Shown piece after piece: positions 51,015 to 59,349 of a DNA stretch of 64,000 nt. The stretch covers positions 372,001 to 436,000 of the forward strand of contig NZ_WLYS01000004.1 in assembly GCF_011316935.1 (NCBI RefSeq), written 5' to 3'. Made by a program: the position numbers and the translations under genes. The DNA comes from Sphingobacterium chungjuense. Its GTDB lineage: Bacteria > Bacteroidota > Bacteroidia > Sphingobacteriales > Sphingobacteriaceae. Positions within the stretch are counted from its first letter, which is position 1, and each line of letters begins with the position of its first letter. The notes under the pieces are model-generated. The model worked only from the letters and a program-made list of their open reading frames with translations. It was not told where the DNA came from and searched no databases.

Positions 51015-52340
51015 ATGGAGATCTTAGATCGGCTTTCTGAATATATTGACCGTGAGCAATTATGCGATCCTCAAGATCGTCTCTTGTTGGGCGTGAGCGG
51101 CGGAAAGGATTCTATGTTAATGGCTTTCTTATTGTGGAAATTGGGCTATCAGATCGCGATCGCACATTGCAATTTTCAGTTGCGCGATGCTGAATCGGAT
51201 TTGGATGAACAACTGGTTCGCCAATTTGCCAAAGAACGCGCCATTCCATTCTATCACATTTCGTTCGAAACGCAACGCTACGCCGAAGAACAGCAGCTTT
51301 CTATACAAATGAGTGCTCGTGCATTGCGCTATCAATGGTTCGAAGAACTACTAAACGCACATCACTTCAAAGCTATTGCGGTAGCGCATCATCAACAGGA
51401 TCATATCGAGACGGTTTTCATCAATCTTGCTCGCGGAACGGGTTTGCGTGGCCTACGGGGTATTGCTGCGAAGCGTGACCGGATCATTCGACCGATTTTG
51501 TGGATGTCTAATGAAGAGATTGTGCAAACCGTCGCGCAGTATCATGTTCCTTACCGAGATGATCAGAGCAACTTCTCCAACAAATATGCACGCAACAAAG
51601 TGCGTTTGGATATTTTACCTCAATTTCGGGCGTTACAACCGCAATTCGATCAGGTGATGTTGGAAAATATTGAACGCTTTACAGACAGCTATAACTTGGT
51701 TCAACGATTGACGGAAACGATTCGTCAGCAACTTTTCATTGCGGCAGCAGATCGCACGGAAATCGATAAAAATTCGCTGCTAACCTATGTGAAAGATATT
51801 CCGCTGCTGTATGAACTATTTAGACCTTACCACTTTGAAAAAAATATCGTAGCAGATCTAGCCAATACGGCCCTAAACCATATTGGATCGCGATTTGAAT
51901 CGGAAAGCCACGTAATCGTAGTAGATCGAACACAGGTATTTGTATATGATAAAAAATTAGTACCGCTGGACACTTATGAGGTGCAGCAAGATGATATGAA
52001 GGTGCATATCGCTGCGCACACTTTATCCCTGTCTATTAGTACAGATACGTCATTAGATCTCGCGCAAAACGTCGCTAAAGTGGATTTCGAAAATTTGGTT
52101 TTTCCGCTCACCGTTCGACGCTGGTCACTGGGGGATCGTTTTATGCCTTTGGGCATGAATTCTAGTAAAAAAATAAGCGATTTTTTCATCCAAAAGAAGA
52201 TCCCTTTACTCGAAAAAGACCAAATCCCCCTTTTAGTGAATGGCAATGGAGAAATTATTTGGGTAGTGGGCTACCAACTAGATAATAGGTACAGAATAAA
52301 GGAAAATACAAAGAAAGTAGCTACATTCGTGTATAGTTAA
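51015..52340 (+). CDS. tilS: tRNA(Ile)-lysidine synthetase
   Basis: 441 residues. The N-terminal PP-loop ATPase domain has 'LLGVSGGKDSMLMAFLLWKLG' with the SGGxDS motif, and 'AHCNFQLR'. A TilS-specific C-terminal domain follows ('RRWSLGDRFMPLGMNSSKKISDFFIQKKIP'), seen in the full-length subclass. It converts C34 of the tRNA(Ile) CAU anticodon to lysidine so that it reads AUA. ATG 51015 is preferred to the TTG at 51009, which sits in the promoter-like box. The gene starts a plus-strand run ending with a RarD-like transporter. Confidence 0.95.
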   Translation: MEILDRLSEYIDREQLCDPQDRLLLGVSGGKDSMLMAFLLWKLGYQIAIAHCNFQLRDAESDLDEQLVRQFAKERAIPFYHISFETQRYAEEQQLSIQMSARALRYQWFEELLNAHHFKAIAVAHHQQDHIETVFINLARGTGLRGLRGIAAKRDRIIRPILWMSNEEIVQTVAQYHVPYRDDQSNFSNKYARNKVRLDILPQFRALQPQFDQVMLENIERFTDSYNLVQRLTETIRQQLFIAAADRTEIDKNSLLTYVKDIPLLYELFRPYHFEKNIVADLANTALNHIGSRFESESHVIVVDRTQVFVYDKKLVPLDTYEVQQDDMKVHIAAHTLSLSISTDTSLDLAQNVAKVDFENLVFPLTVRRWSLGDRFMPLGMNSSKKISDFFIQKKIPLLEKDQIPLLVNGNGEIIWVVGYQLDNRYRIKENTKKVATFVYS

Positions 52341-52348
52341 CTGACGGT

Positions 52349-52828
52349 ATGGGAGAGCAATTTGCATTTGAAGAAAAGCAGTATTTAGGTCGTGATATGA
52401 CTTGGGTGAGCGTGCGTCTTATTCTGGCACTATTCTGTTTTGTGGCCTATTATCTCAATATAGATCACATTGTCTCTAGTCAGTTGTTTTTCATTACGGG
52501 AGTAGGTATTCTATTTGTCTCGATCCTCATGTTGTATATGATCAGCTACCGTACCTTGGTGCAGGATCATAAATTGACGCTAAGCGGCTTGTGGACGACG
52601 AGTTTGGTAAAGATCGATCTACGATCGATCGCGAAGGTAGAAGTGAAACCCTACAATACCTTTATCTTCAATAATCCGGTGTATAACCTGCACAAAAATG
52701 GCAAAATTCGTTTTTATTCTGGCGGCAAAAATGCGGTCTGGCTTACGGATTTGGATGGATTGATCTATGTGATCGGTTCGCAGCGCCCCAACGAATTGGC
52801 GATAGCTATTCAAGCTGCTAAAAGCTAA
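52349..52828 (+). CDS. Small membrane protein with PH-like domain
   Basis: 159 residues, two transmembrane helices (about 20-40 and 46-66). A beta-rich C-terminal part follows ('TLVQDHKLTLSGLWTTSLVKIDLRSIAKVEVKPYNTFIFNNPVYNLHKNGKIRFYSGGKNAVWLTD'), with the strand order of bacterial PH-like domains. It starts 8 bp after tilS and is probably co-transcribed. Function unknown. Confidence 0.7.
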   Translation: MGEQFAFEEKQYLGRDMTWVSVRLILALFCFVAYYLNIDHIVSSQLFFITGVGILFVSILMLYMISYRTLVQDHKLTLSGLWTTSLVKIDLRSIAKVEVKPYNTFIFNNPVYNLHKNGKIRFYSGGKNAVWLTDLDGLIYVIGSQRPNELAIAIQAAKS

Positions 52829-52885
52829 ATTTTGTTAAGTGATCCTGATCTGACATTTTCGTCAGACATTCTTAAGGAGTTTTGT

Positions 52886-52893
52886 TAAATTTG
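52886..52893 (+). promoter_or_regulatory. Candidate -7 promoter box of the DUF4834 gene
   Basis: TAAATTTG, an exact TANNTTTG match, 16 nt before ATG 52910. A small hairpin (TCTGAC...GTCAGA, about 52848-52866) lies just upstream and may mark the end of the preceding transcript. Confidence 0.4.
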
Positions 52894-52909
52894 AACAAAG
52901 CGGTTTACC

Positions 52910-53215
52910 ATGGAATTTTTAAAAGTCGTCGTTATTTTAGTTGCATGTTACTATGCATTCAAGCTGAGTGTTCGGTTTTTGCTCCCTTTTGCCATGAAAA
53001 AGATGGCCGAAAAAATCATGAAGAAAGCCCAGCAGGGTAATTTTAATGGGCAAAGCGGACCTTTTCAATATCAAGGTTTTGGACAGCAACAAGATACAAG
53101 ACAAGATCATAAAGGCAACGGAAAAGTAAAAGTGGCATATGTGCCACCCAAAGAAGATACGCGTAGTGGCCAAGCAACTGCTGGAGAATTCGTGGATTTT
53201 GAAGAAGTCAAATAA
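52910..53215 (+). CDS. DUF4834 family protein
   Basis: 101 residues. One N-terminal transmembrane helix (about 3-27) is followed by 'FAMKKMAEKIMKKAQ' and a Gln/Gly-rich linker. It ends in a conserved 'VDFEEVK', the organisation of the Bacteroidota DUF4834 family. Function unknown. The frequent neighbour of recF in this phylum; here 22 bp upstream of it. Confidence 0.82.
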   Translation: MEFLKVVVILVACYYAFKLSVRFLLPFAMKKMAEKIMKKAQQGNFNGQSGPFQYQGFGQQQDTRQDHKGNGKVKVAYVPPKEDTRSGQATAGEFVDFEEVK

Positions 53216-53237
53216 ATAGCCGTACTTCGCATCTGAT

Positions 53238-54350
53238 ATGTGGCTAAAACAGCTTTCCTTATTACATTTTAAGAATTACACAGAATCTACGCTGGAGTTT
53301 TCTCCTGCTACGAATGCATTCACAGGGTTCAATGGTGCGGGGAAAACCAACTTGTTGGATGCTATTCACTACTTATCCCTTTGTAAATCATACTTCAACC
53401 CAATCGACTCGCAGCATATCAAGAAAGGCGAAGATTGGTTTATGGTACAAGGTCTTTTTGAAAAGACATCCGATGCGTCAGATAGCATTTCGTGCAGCCT
53501 CAAGAAAAATCAGAAGAAACAGTTTAGAAAAAACAAAAAAGATTACCCAAGATTAGCAGATCATATTGGCCAGTATCCATTGGTGATGATTACGCCTAAT
53601 GATGTGGGCATCATCCTTGATGGCAGTGAAGAACGTCGTAAATTTATCGACAACGTGATCTCGCAGACGGATAACCGCTACTTGGATACGCTGATCCAAT
53701 ACAATCGCATCATACAGCAACGCAATCAATTGCTCAAGATGGCCGCAGCAAGCAGACAATTGGACTTGGGTCTGTTGGAAGTGATCAACAGCCAATTGAT
53801 CGAAGTTGGAGATCAGATTTTTGCCAAACGCCAGGCTTTCATGCGGGAATTTGCTCCTTTTTTTGAGCAGCATTACAATTATATTTCAGATGAAGCCGAA
53901 ATGGTGGAACTTCACTACGAATCACCACTGCTACACGACACATTTGCTAGTCTGCTAGCGACAAATCAAGATCGAGATCGCGCACTGGAGCGCACCAGCC
54001 AAGGCATCCATAAAGATGATTTGCTTTTCAGCATTCATGAGGGTATGCCACTCAAAAAATTTGGATCTCAAGGACAGCAAAAATCTTTTTTGATTGCTTT
54101 AAAACTCGCACAGTATTCCTTTTTCAAAGAGAAGAAAGGCTTTTCTCCCTTACTGTTGCTCGATGACATCTTTGATAAGCTCGACGATAAGCGCACCAAA
54201 AAGATCATGCAAATGGTTTCTGATGATGCTTTTGGCCAGATATTCGTAACGGATACCAATGCCGATCGAATTCGTCAGATTTTTCAAGAAATCGGAAAGC
54301 CTATTCGTATCTTTGATGTCAAAGAAGGTGCGGCAAATGAGAAAATATAG
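53238..54350 (+). CDS. recF: DNA replication and repair protein RecF
   Basis: 370 residues. Walker A is 'TGFNGAGKTNLLDAIHYLSL', the ABC-type signature is 'FGSQGQQKSFLIALKLAQ', and Walker B is 'LLLLDDIFDKLDDKR'. N-terminal 'LSLLHFKNYTESTLEF' is typical of RecF. It loads RecA at single-strand gaps with RecO and RecR, which are not in the window. Its end overlaps the DciA-type gene by 14 nt, so they are translationally coupled. Confidence 0.95.
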   Translation: MWLKQLSLLHFKNYTESTLEFSPATNAFTGFNGAGKTNLLDAIHYLSLCKSYFNPIDSQHIKKGEDWFMVQGLFEKTSDASDSISCSLKKNQKKQFRKNKKDYPRLADHIGQYPLVMITPNDVGIILDGSEERRKFIDNVISQTDNRYLDTLIQYNRIIQQRNQLLKMAAASRQLDLGLLEVINSQLIEVGDQIFAKRQAFMREFAPFFEQHYNYISDEAEMVELHYESPLLHDTFASLLATNQDRDRALERTSQGIHKDDLLFSIHEGMPLKKFGSQGQQKSFLIALKLAQYSFFKEKKGFSPLLLLDDIFDKLDDKRTKKIMQMVSDDAFGQIFVTDTNADRIRQIFQEIGKPIRIFDVKEGAANEKI

Positions 54351-54651
54351 AGGCGAAGATGTCCGAAGAAGTGACGATATATCCATCAAACAAGCGGTAG
54401 AAAAGATGTTGGAAGTTTACCGACTTCGGCAGAAGTTTGATGAAACCTCCATCGTAAATGCCTGGCCAGAAATCATTGGTAAAGCAATCGCCAATAGAAC
54501 GGAAAGAATCTATATTCGAGACAAGAAGTTATTTGTATCAGTAGAGTCTGCCGTGATCAAAAATGAATTAGCCATGATGCGCCGTCAAATAGTAGGCCGC
54601 ATCAATGAGCATGTGGGCTATGTGATGGTGGAGGAATTTGTGATTCTGTAA
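54337..54651 (+). CDS. DUF721 (DciA-like) protein
   Basis: 104 residues. The DUF721 signature is 'IVNAWPEIIGKAIANRTERIYIRDKKLFVSVESAVIKNELAMM'. In many bacteria this domain is DciA, a loader or partner of the replicative helicase DnaB. I start at ATG 54337 because the upstream residues read only recF's 3' end in another frame. Overlap with recF supports a replication/repair role. Confidence 0.87.
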   Translation: MRKYRGEDVRRSDDISIKQAVEKMLEVYRLRQKFDETSIVNAWPEIIGKAIANRTERIYIRDKKLFVSVESAVIKNELAMMRRQIVGRINEHVGYVMVEEFVIL

Positions 54652-54679
54652 TTAATCCGACGTTTATACTATTATTTCG

Positions 54680-55603
54680 GTGAATCTTAAATATTATATC
54701 TCGGCACTTACCGGTTTTGCCATTTGGGGATTATTTAGTTTGGTACTTCGCCCTTTGCACGAATATGCCGCCTTGGAAATCCTCCTGTACCGTGTACTAT
54801 TTGCGACGATTACCATTTGGCTTGTCAATTTGCTTTTTCGACGTAAGCAGACCAAAAGTGCTATGCAAGAAATTGCCCAATTAGAAAGCAGCGAAAAACG
54901 TAAAATCTTCACCAACTTCATCGTGAGTGCGCTGATGCTGTCGCTCAACTGGTTTGTCTTTATCTATGTGATGAATGCGGTGAGTGTCAATGCTACCTCA
55001 CTCGCTTACCTGTTATGCCCAATTCTCACCACAGTTTTGGCCACTTCATTTTTGGGTGAGCGATTGAAGATTGGACAATGGTTGGCTGTTGGTGTAAGTG
55101 CGCTCAGTTGTATCTTACTATCCCTCGGTCATTTTATGGACTTGTTTTATAGTTTGATGATCGCATTGACCTATGCGATTTATCTCATTTTACAGAAAAG
55201 CAATACGCGGATTGATAAACTGTTTTCGCTATCTATTCATTTTGTACTAAGCACCATTATCTTATTGCCGTTGTTTGGCGTAGTAGGATTAGGAGGTAAT
55301 AAGTCTGCCTTATTTTATGAGTTAGTCTTATTGATTGCCGTGGTGTTTACCATCATTCCACTATTCTTAAATGCATATGCCTTAAAAGGATTGAACTCGT
55401 CATTGGTGGGCATTCTTTTATACATCAATCCACTACTCGCTTTTACCTTAGCGGTGACGTATTTTAAAGAGCCTATTACCGGAGTACAAGTGGTGGCGTA
55501 CGGCATGATCTTCCTCGCGGTGCTCTGGTTCAACTTCTTGTATTTTCAGAAACCCAAAAAGGTCACTCCTCCAGAAGAAGAAATGCCTATCGTACCGCAG
55601 TAA
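54680..55603 (+). CDS. EamA/RarD-type drug/metabolite transporter
   Basis: 307 residues, ten hydrophobic helices with two EamA halves ('YISALTGFAIWGLFSLVLRPLHEY', 'LNWFVFIYVMNAVSVNATSLAYLLCPILTTVLATSFLGERL', 'LNSSLVGILLYINPLLAFTLAVTYFKEP'). This is the RarD subgroup, whose substrates are mostly unknown. GTG is the start codon. It is the last gene of the tilS-recF run, and the end of the transcript has no strong terminator. Confidence 0.88.
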   Translation: MNLKYYISALTGFAIWGLFSLVLRPLHEYAALEILLYRVLFATITIWLVNLLFRRKQTKSAMQEIAQLESSEKRKIFTNFIVSALMLSLNWFVFIYVMNAVSVNATSLAYLLCPILTTVLATSFLGERLKIGQWLAVGVSALSCILLSLGHFMDLFYSLMIALTYAIYLILQKSNTRIDKLFSLSIHFVLSTIILLPLFGVVGLGGNKSALFYELVLLIAVVFTIIPLFLNAYALKGLNSSLVGILLYINPLLAFTLAVTYFKEPITGVQVVAYGMIFLAVLWFNFLYFQKPKKVTPPEEEMPIVPQ

Positions 55604-55614
55604 GGGATTCGGAC

Positions 55615-56235
55615 TTATAAATAAGCCGACAAATCACCTTTGCCATCACGGATTACTTCAAAGTCGCCGTTTGTGAGGTCGACCACTGTGGACGCTACGT
55701 TGTCGCCATAGCCGCCATCGATCACCATATCGACCTTTTCGCCGTATTTTTCATAAATAAGCTCTGGATCAGTGGAATATTCAATGATGTCATCATCGTC
55801 ATGAATGGAGGTCGTAACGATGGGATTGCCCAATTCTTTGACGATCTCGCGCACGATATTATTATCTGGAACACGAATACCTACTGTTTTCTTTTTCGAA
55901 CTTAACAGCTTTGGCACTTGACCACTCGCATTGAAGATAAATGTAAATGGCCCAGGAAGTGCTTTTTTCAATAATCGAAATACCGAGGTATCAAAAGGCT
56001 TGGTGTATTGAGAAATATCTGTCAAATCATAACAAATGAAAGAAAGATTGGCTTTCTGCGTCTGCAAACCTCGGATCTGACATACGCGCTCAATCGCTTT
56101 CTGATTAGTAATATCGCAACCAATACCGTACACCGTGTCGGTCGGATAAATGATGACCCCGCCACTTTTTAATATATCTACCGCTTGCTCTATAGCTTTC
56201 GGATTCGGATTTTCTTCGTAAATTCTGACTAACAT
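55615..56235 (-). CDS. Sua5/YciO/YrdC family protein, YciO-type
   Basis: 206 residues, the size of E. coli YciO. The family fold is shown by 'GGVIIYPTDTVYGIGCDI', 'ALPGPFTFIFNASGQVPKLLSSKKKTVGIRVPDN' and 'DGGYGDNVASTVVDLTNG'. The typical Lys-Arg-x-Lys ligand of TsaC is replaced by 'QKANLSFICYDL', the YciO-like form. TsaC makes threonylcarbamoyl-AMP for t6A of tRNA; YciO proteins have been reported as weak or distinct, so the exact activity is open. It lies directly after miaA on the same strand, another tRNA-modification gene. Confidence 0.85.
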   Translation of the reverse strand: MLVRIYEENPNPKAIEQAVDILKSGGVIIYPTDTVYGIGCDITNQKAIERVCQIRGLQTQKANLSFICYDLTDISQYTKPFDTSVFRLLKKALPGPFTFIFNASGQVPKLLSSKKKTVGIRVPDNNIVREIVKELGNPIVTTSIHDDDDIIEYSTDPELIYEKYGEKVDMVIDGGYGDNVASTVVDLTNGDFEVIRDGKGDLSAYL

Positions 56236-56265
56236 ACTTTAGAAACAGTCGGTATTGGAATAAGT

Positions 56266-57186
56266 TTAGGCTTTTTGCGGATCAATAACTCCCGATTCAT
56301 GCAAAAATTGCTTTATTTTTTCTATATCCGTTGGTGCAAACCAATGGGTATTGCCATATTTTTTGAACCAGGTGATCTGTCGTTTGGCGTAACGTCGGGA
56401 GTTTTGCTGAATCTTTTCTCCGGCCTCTTGCAATGTTCCATTTCCGTCCAGGAAATCAAATATTTCGGTGTAGCCAACGGTACGCAAAGCAGGATGATCT
56501 CTGTAGGATGCCAAGGATTGCACCTCTTCCAACAATCCGTTTTCCATCATTTGCTCGACTCGCTTATTGATGCGATTATACAGCGCTTCTCGATCATCGT
56601 TCAAGCCAACGGTGATGACATCAAAGGGGCGCGCTACTTGCTTTTGTTGTTGATAATCGGCAATAGATTTACCCGTAGTCTCAAATACTTCCAGCGCACG
56701 TACCACGCGCTGCGGATTTTGAAAGTCCATTTGTGCGTAATGCACAGGGTCGATTGCTTTTAAACGTTGTTGCAAAGACGGCAAACCATCTATTTGCAAG
56801 GCTTCATTCAATCGCTGTCGAATATGCTCCGGTGCTTGCGGTAAATCGTCCAAACCTTCGGTCAGTGCGCGTACAAATAATCCCGAGCCTCCAACCAATA
56901 CCACCACATCATGCTGCTGGAAAAGCGTATCGAGCAAAACCAGCGCATCTCTTTCAAAATCGCCAGCAGAATAAACGGTATCTACCGCATGCGAATTAAT
57001 AAAATGATGCGTGGCGGCGGCTAATTCCTGCACGTCAGGTTTTGCCGTACCAATGGTCATTTCCCGATAAAACTGTCTGGAATCGGCCGACACGATCTCC
57101 GTCTGGAAATACTGCGCTAGCTGAATGGCTAAGGCAGTTTTGCCCACAGCGGTAGGACCGACAACGGATACCAGCGTTTTTTTCAT
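56266..57186 (-). CDS. miaA: tRNA dimethylallyltransferase
   Basis: 306 residues. The P-loop 'VVGPTAVGKTALAIQLA' and 'SADSRQFYREMTIGTAKP' hold the DMAPP-binding Asp. The Zn/anticodon-binding region 'RYAKRQITWFKKYGNTHWF' lies at the C-terminus. It prenylates A37 of tRNAs reading codons beginning with U. It is followed by the YciO-type gene and preceded by the PRiA4_ORF3-like gene, all on the minus strand. Confidence 0.95.
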   Translation of the reverse strand: MKKTLVSVVGPTAVGKTALAIQLAQYFQTEIVSADSRQFYREMTIGTAKPDVQELAAATHHFINSHAVDTVYSAGDFERDALVLLDTLFQQHDVVVLVGGSGLFVRALTEGLDDLPQAPEHIRQRLNEALQIDGLPSLQQRLKAIDPVHYAQMDFQNPQRVVRALEVFETTGKSIADYQQQKQVARPFDVITVGLNDDREALYNRINKRVEQMMENGLLEEVQSLASYRDHPALRTVGYTEIFDFLDGNGTLQEAGEKIQQNSRRYAKRQITWFKKYGNTHWFAPTDIEKIKQFLHESGVIDPQKA

Positions 57187-57218
57187 AGGACTTATGCCGC
57201 TGTAGGCACTATTTGGTT

Positions 57219-57812
57219 TTAGTAATCGTCTCTATATCCCGAAGAACTCTTTTCACTATCTTCTCCGCCTTCCGACTTTTCATCTTCTTCGTCAAATGTA
57301 TCAAAGTCATCTTCTTCGTCTACGCCATATTCTTCTGCACCTTCGTGAATGAAGTCTTCTTCTTCCTCATCTGTATCATCAGTTACGGGGAAATCCGCAG
57401 CAGCGGCATTTTTAGGCGCTTGACCAATCGATTTGAAAACAGCAGGATATACTTTTCCTTCTTCCTCTTTCAGGATCTTCACCAGCTCCACGTGGAAATC
57501 GTACGGTCTATCGAAGTTATAGACGTAGTAAAATTTTTGATGCGGATCATCGATAAACTTACTAAGTTTTACATCTGCCATGAGCAGCACCTCGTTCTTT
57601 TTCTTGCGGTCATTAGGAAGGTGTGCTATTTCTGTCCCTTTTTTCCACTGATCATTGCTCACGAAGAAAGAAGACGAACGTTCTACTTCATAGCTGGTGG
57701 TACTGTGAATAACTTCATGTAATTCGAGGAAAGTACTTTTGGATTGCATATCCACTTCGCGATAGATATCTTCATAATCTTCAAAAGTGACCTTAAATCT
57801 ATAAATTGCCAT
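57219..57812 (-). CDS. PRiA4_ORF3/IS1096-passenger-like protein with a very acidic tail
   Basis: 197 residues. The N-terminal part ('IYRFKVTFEDYEDIYREVDMQSKSTFLELHEVIHSTTSYEVERSSSFFV') matches the plasmid pRiA4b ORF-3-like fold. The C-terminal 60 residues are mostly Asp and Glu (about 138-190). Despite its database name, the family is a common chromosomal protein in Bacteroidota and no transposase is near. Function unknown; nucleic-acid mimicry or protein-binding by the acidic tail is speculation. Confidence 0.72.
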   Translation of the reverse strand: MAIYRFKVTFEDYEDIYREVDMQSKSTFLELHEVIHSTTSYEVERSSSFFVSNDQWKKGTEIAHLPNDRKKKNEVLLMADVKLSKFIDDPHQKFYYVYNFDRPYDFHVELVKILKEEEGKVYPAVFKSIGQAPKNAAAADFPVTDDTDEEEEDFIHEGAEEYGVDEEDDFDTFDEEDEKSEGGEDSEKSSSGYRDDY

Positions 57813-57849
57813 GGTGTACTACGCTTTATTATTTTAACCGATTTATAAT

Positions 57850-59271
57850 TTACTTCTCTTCGTTTTCTGATGAAACCGGCAGACCTAATGCTTTTCCTTG
57901 CGCTTTCATATAGTTGATGGCTTCTTCGCGCGAATTCGGAATTTCTCCTTCCAATATCGCTTCGCGAATCGCATTTTTAATCTTGCCCACCATCCTGCCG
58001 GGTGCTACCCCAAACATCATCATAATATCTTCGCCTGTAACAGGCGGTTGCCAATTACGAATATGATCGCGCTCTTCTACATCTTTCAGCTTTTGCTTGA
58101 CCAGCTCAAAGTTATCGCGATAGCGCTTTTTCTTATACTCGTTTTTGGTGGTGACATCCGCATAGCAAAGCATCATGAGGGCGTCAATATCATCTCCCGC
58201 TTCAAACAGCAATCTTCGTACCGCAGAATCCGTCACAATATCTTTTACCAACACAATCGGTCTCAAATGCAATTGTACCAGCTTTTGCACAAACTTCATC
58301 TTCTCATTTTGCGGGAGCTTCAACTCGGCAAATAACTTGGGCACCATGCGAGCGCCCCGATCTTCATGCCCGTGAAATGTCCAGCCGATCTTTGGATCAA
58401 AGCGCTTGGTCGGCGGCTTCGCAATATCGTGCATAATAGCTGCCCAGCGCAACCACAAATCATCCGACAATTCTGCTACATTGTCGAGCACTTCGAGCGT
58501 ATGGTAAAAATTGTCTTTATGGCCTTTGCCATCAATATATTCTACGCCATGCAATTGGCACATGACCGGAAATATTTCCTGTAACAATCCAGTATCAAAT
58601 AGATATTTGAAACCGATGGACGGCTTAGCCGCCAGCACAATTTTATTGAGCTCATCAATAATGCGCTCTTTGGATATGATACGAATGCGAGCCACGTTGC
58701 GCACAATGGCATCTTTTGAAGCAGCATCTATGGTAAAATCCAATTGAGTCGCAAAGCGAATGGCACGCATCATGCGAAGCGGATCATCCGAAAAGGTAAT
58801 ATCTGGATCTAGCGGCGTACGGATTAGTTTGGATTCCACATCAGCCAAGCCGTCAAATGGATCGACCAACTCTCCGTAATTCGCTTTATTCAACGAAAAT
58901 GCCATGGCATTGATCGTAAAATCCCGGCGATTTTGATCGTCTTCCAACGTACCATCTTCCACGATAGGTTTGCGAGAATCGCCGCGATAGGATTCTTTGC
59001 GTGCACCGACAAACTCGACTTGCAAGTCCTCGTGCATCAGCATCGCTGTACCAAAAGATTTGAAAATAGTCACTTTTGCGCCTAATTTTTGGCCGACTTT
59101 TGTCGCGAAATCTATCCCGCTACCTACTACGACGATATCCACATCATTTTTAAACGCTCTGCCCATAATGCGATCACGCACATAGCCACCAATCACGTAG
59201 CAGGAGCGCTTTTCTTGATCAGCTAATTCTCCAATGATATGAAATACAGGGTGTTGTAAATTATCGTCCAT
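57850..59271 (-). CDS. cca: CCA-adding tRNA nucleotidyltransferase with HD domain
   Basis: 473 residues from ATG 59271. The nucleotidyltransferase signature is 'VIGGYVRDRIMGRAFKNDVDIVVVG', with Asp-x-Asp metal ligands, and 'RRDFTINAMAFSL' is the conserved catalytic loop. The HD domain is 'FYHTLEVLDNVAEL...AAIMHDIAKPPTKR'. It adds or repairs the 3'-CCA of tRNAs; the HD domain probably gives phosphohydrolase activity on the 2',3'-cyclic or 3' end. Upstream codons to 59316 overlap the promoter box, so the shorter start is chosen. Confidence 0.93.
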   Translation of the reverse strand: MDDNLQHPVFHIIGELADQEKRSCYVIGGYVRDRIMGRAFKNDVDIVVVGSGIDFATKVGQKLGAKVTIFKSFGTAMLMHEDLQVEFVGARKESYRGDSRKPIVEDGTLEDDQNRRDFTINAMAFSLNKANYGELVDPFDGLADVESKLIRTPLDPDITFSDDPLRMMRAIRFATQLDFTIDAASKDAIVRNVARIRIISKERIIDELNKIVLAAKPSIGFKYLFDTGLLQEIFPVMCQLHGVEYIDGKGHKDNFYHTLEVLDNVAELSDDLWLRWAAIMHDIAKPPTKRFDPKIGWTFHGHEDRGARMVPKLFAELKLPQNEKMKFVQKLVQLHLRPIVLVKDIVTDSAVRRLLFEAGDDIDALMMLCYADVTTKNEYKKKRYRDNFELVKQKLKDVEERDHIRNWQPPVTGEDIMMMFGVAPGRMVGKIKNAIREAILEGEIPNSREEAINYMKAQGKALGLPVSSENEEK

Positions 59272-59283
59272 AGTTGCAAGGCG

Positions 59284-59312
59284 CAAAAATACGATTTTTT
59301 CTCCAAGTGCAA
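59284..59312 (-). promoter_or_regulatory. Candidate cca promoter
   Basis: On the minus strand: TTG (59312-59310), an 18-bp spacer, and TATTTTTG (59291-59284), an exact -7 match. The box ends 12 nt before ATG 59271. This is one of the best-spaced promoters in the window. Confidence 0.6.
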
Positions 59313-59326
59313 TCACACTTGGAGAA
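59299..59326. repeat. Inverted repeat between pdxA and cca
   Basis: 11-bp perfect arms (59299-59309 and 59316-59326) with a 6-nt loop. It has no T-run on the minus strand and overlaps the cca promoter, so it may be the pdxA transcript end or an operator. Confidence 0.5.
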
Positions 59327-59349
59327 GATCGAAAATGTGGTTTGATCTA

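Noticed and set aside
57219..57812. Mobile-element origin of the 'IS1096 passenger-like' protein
   Set aside because: The family name is historical; no transposase, terminal repeats or target duplications are nearby.
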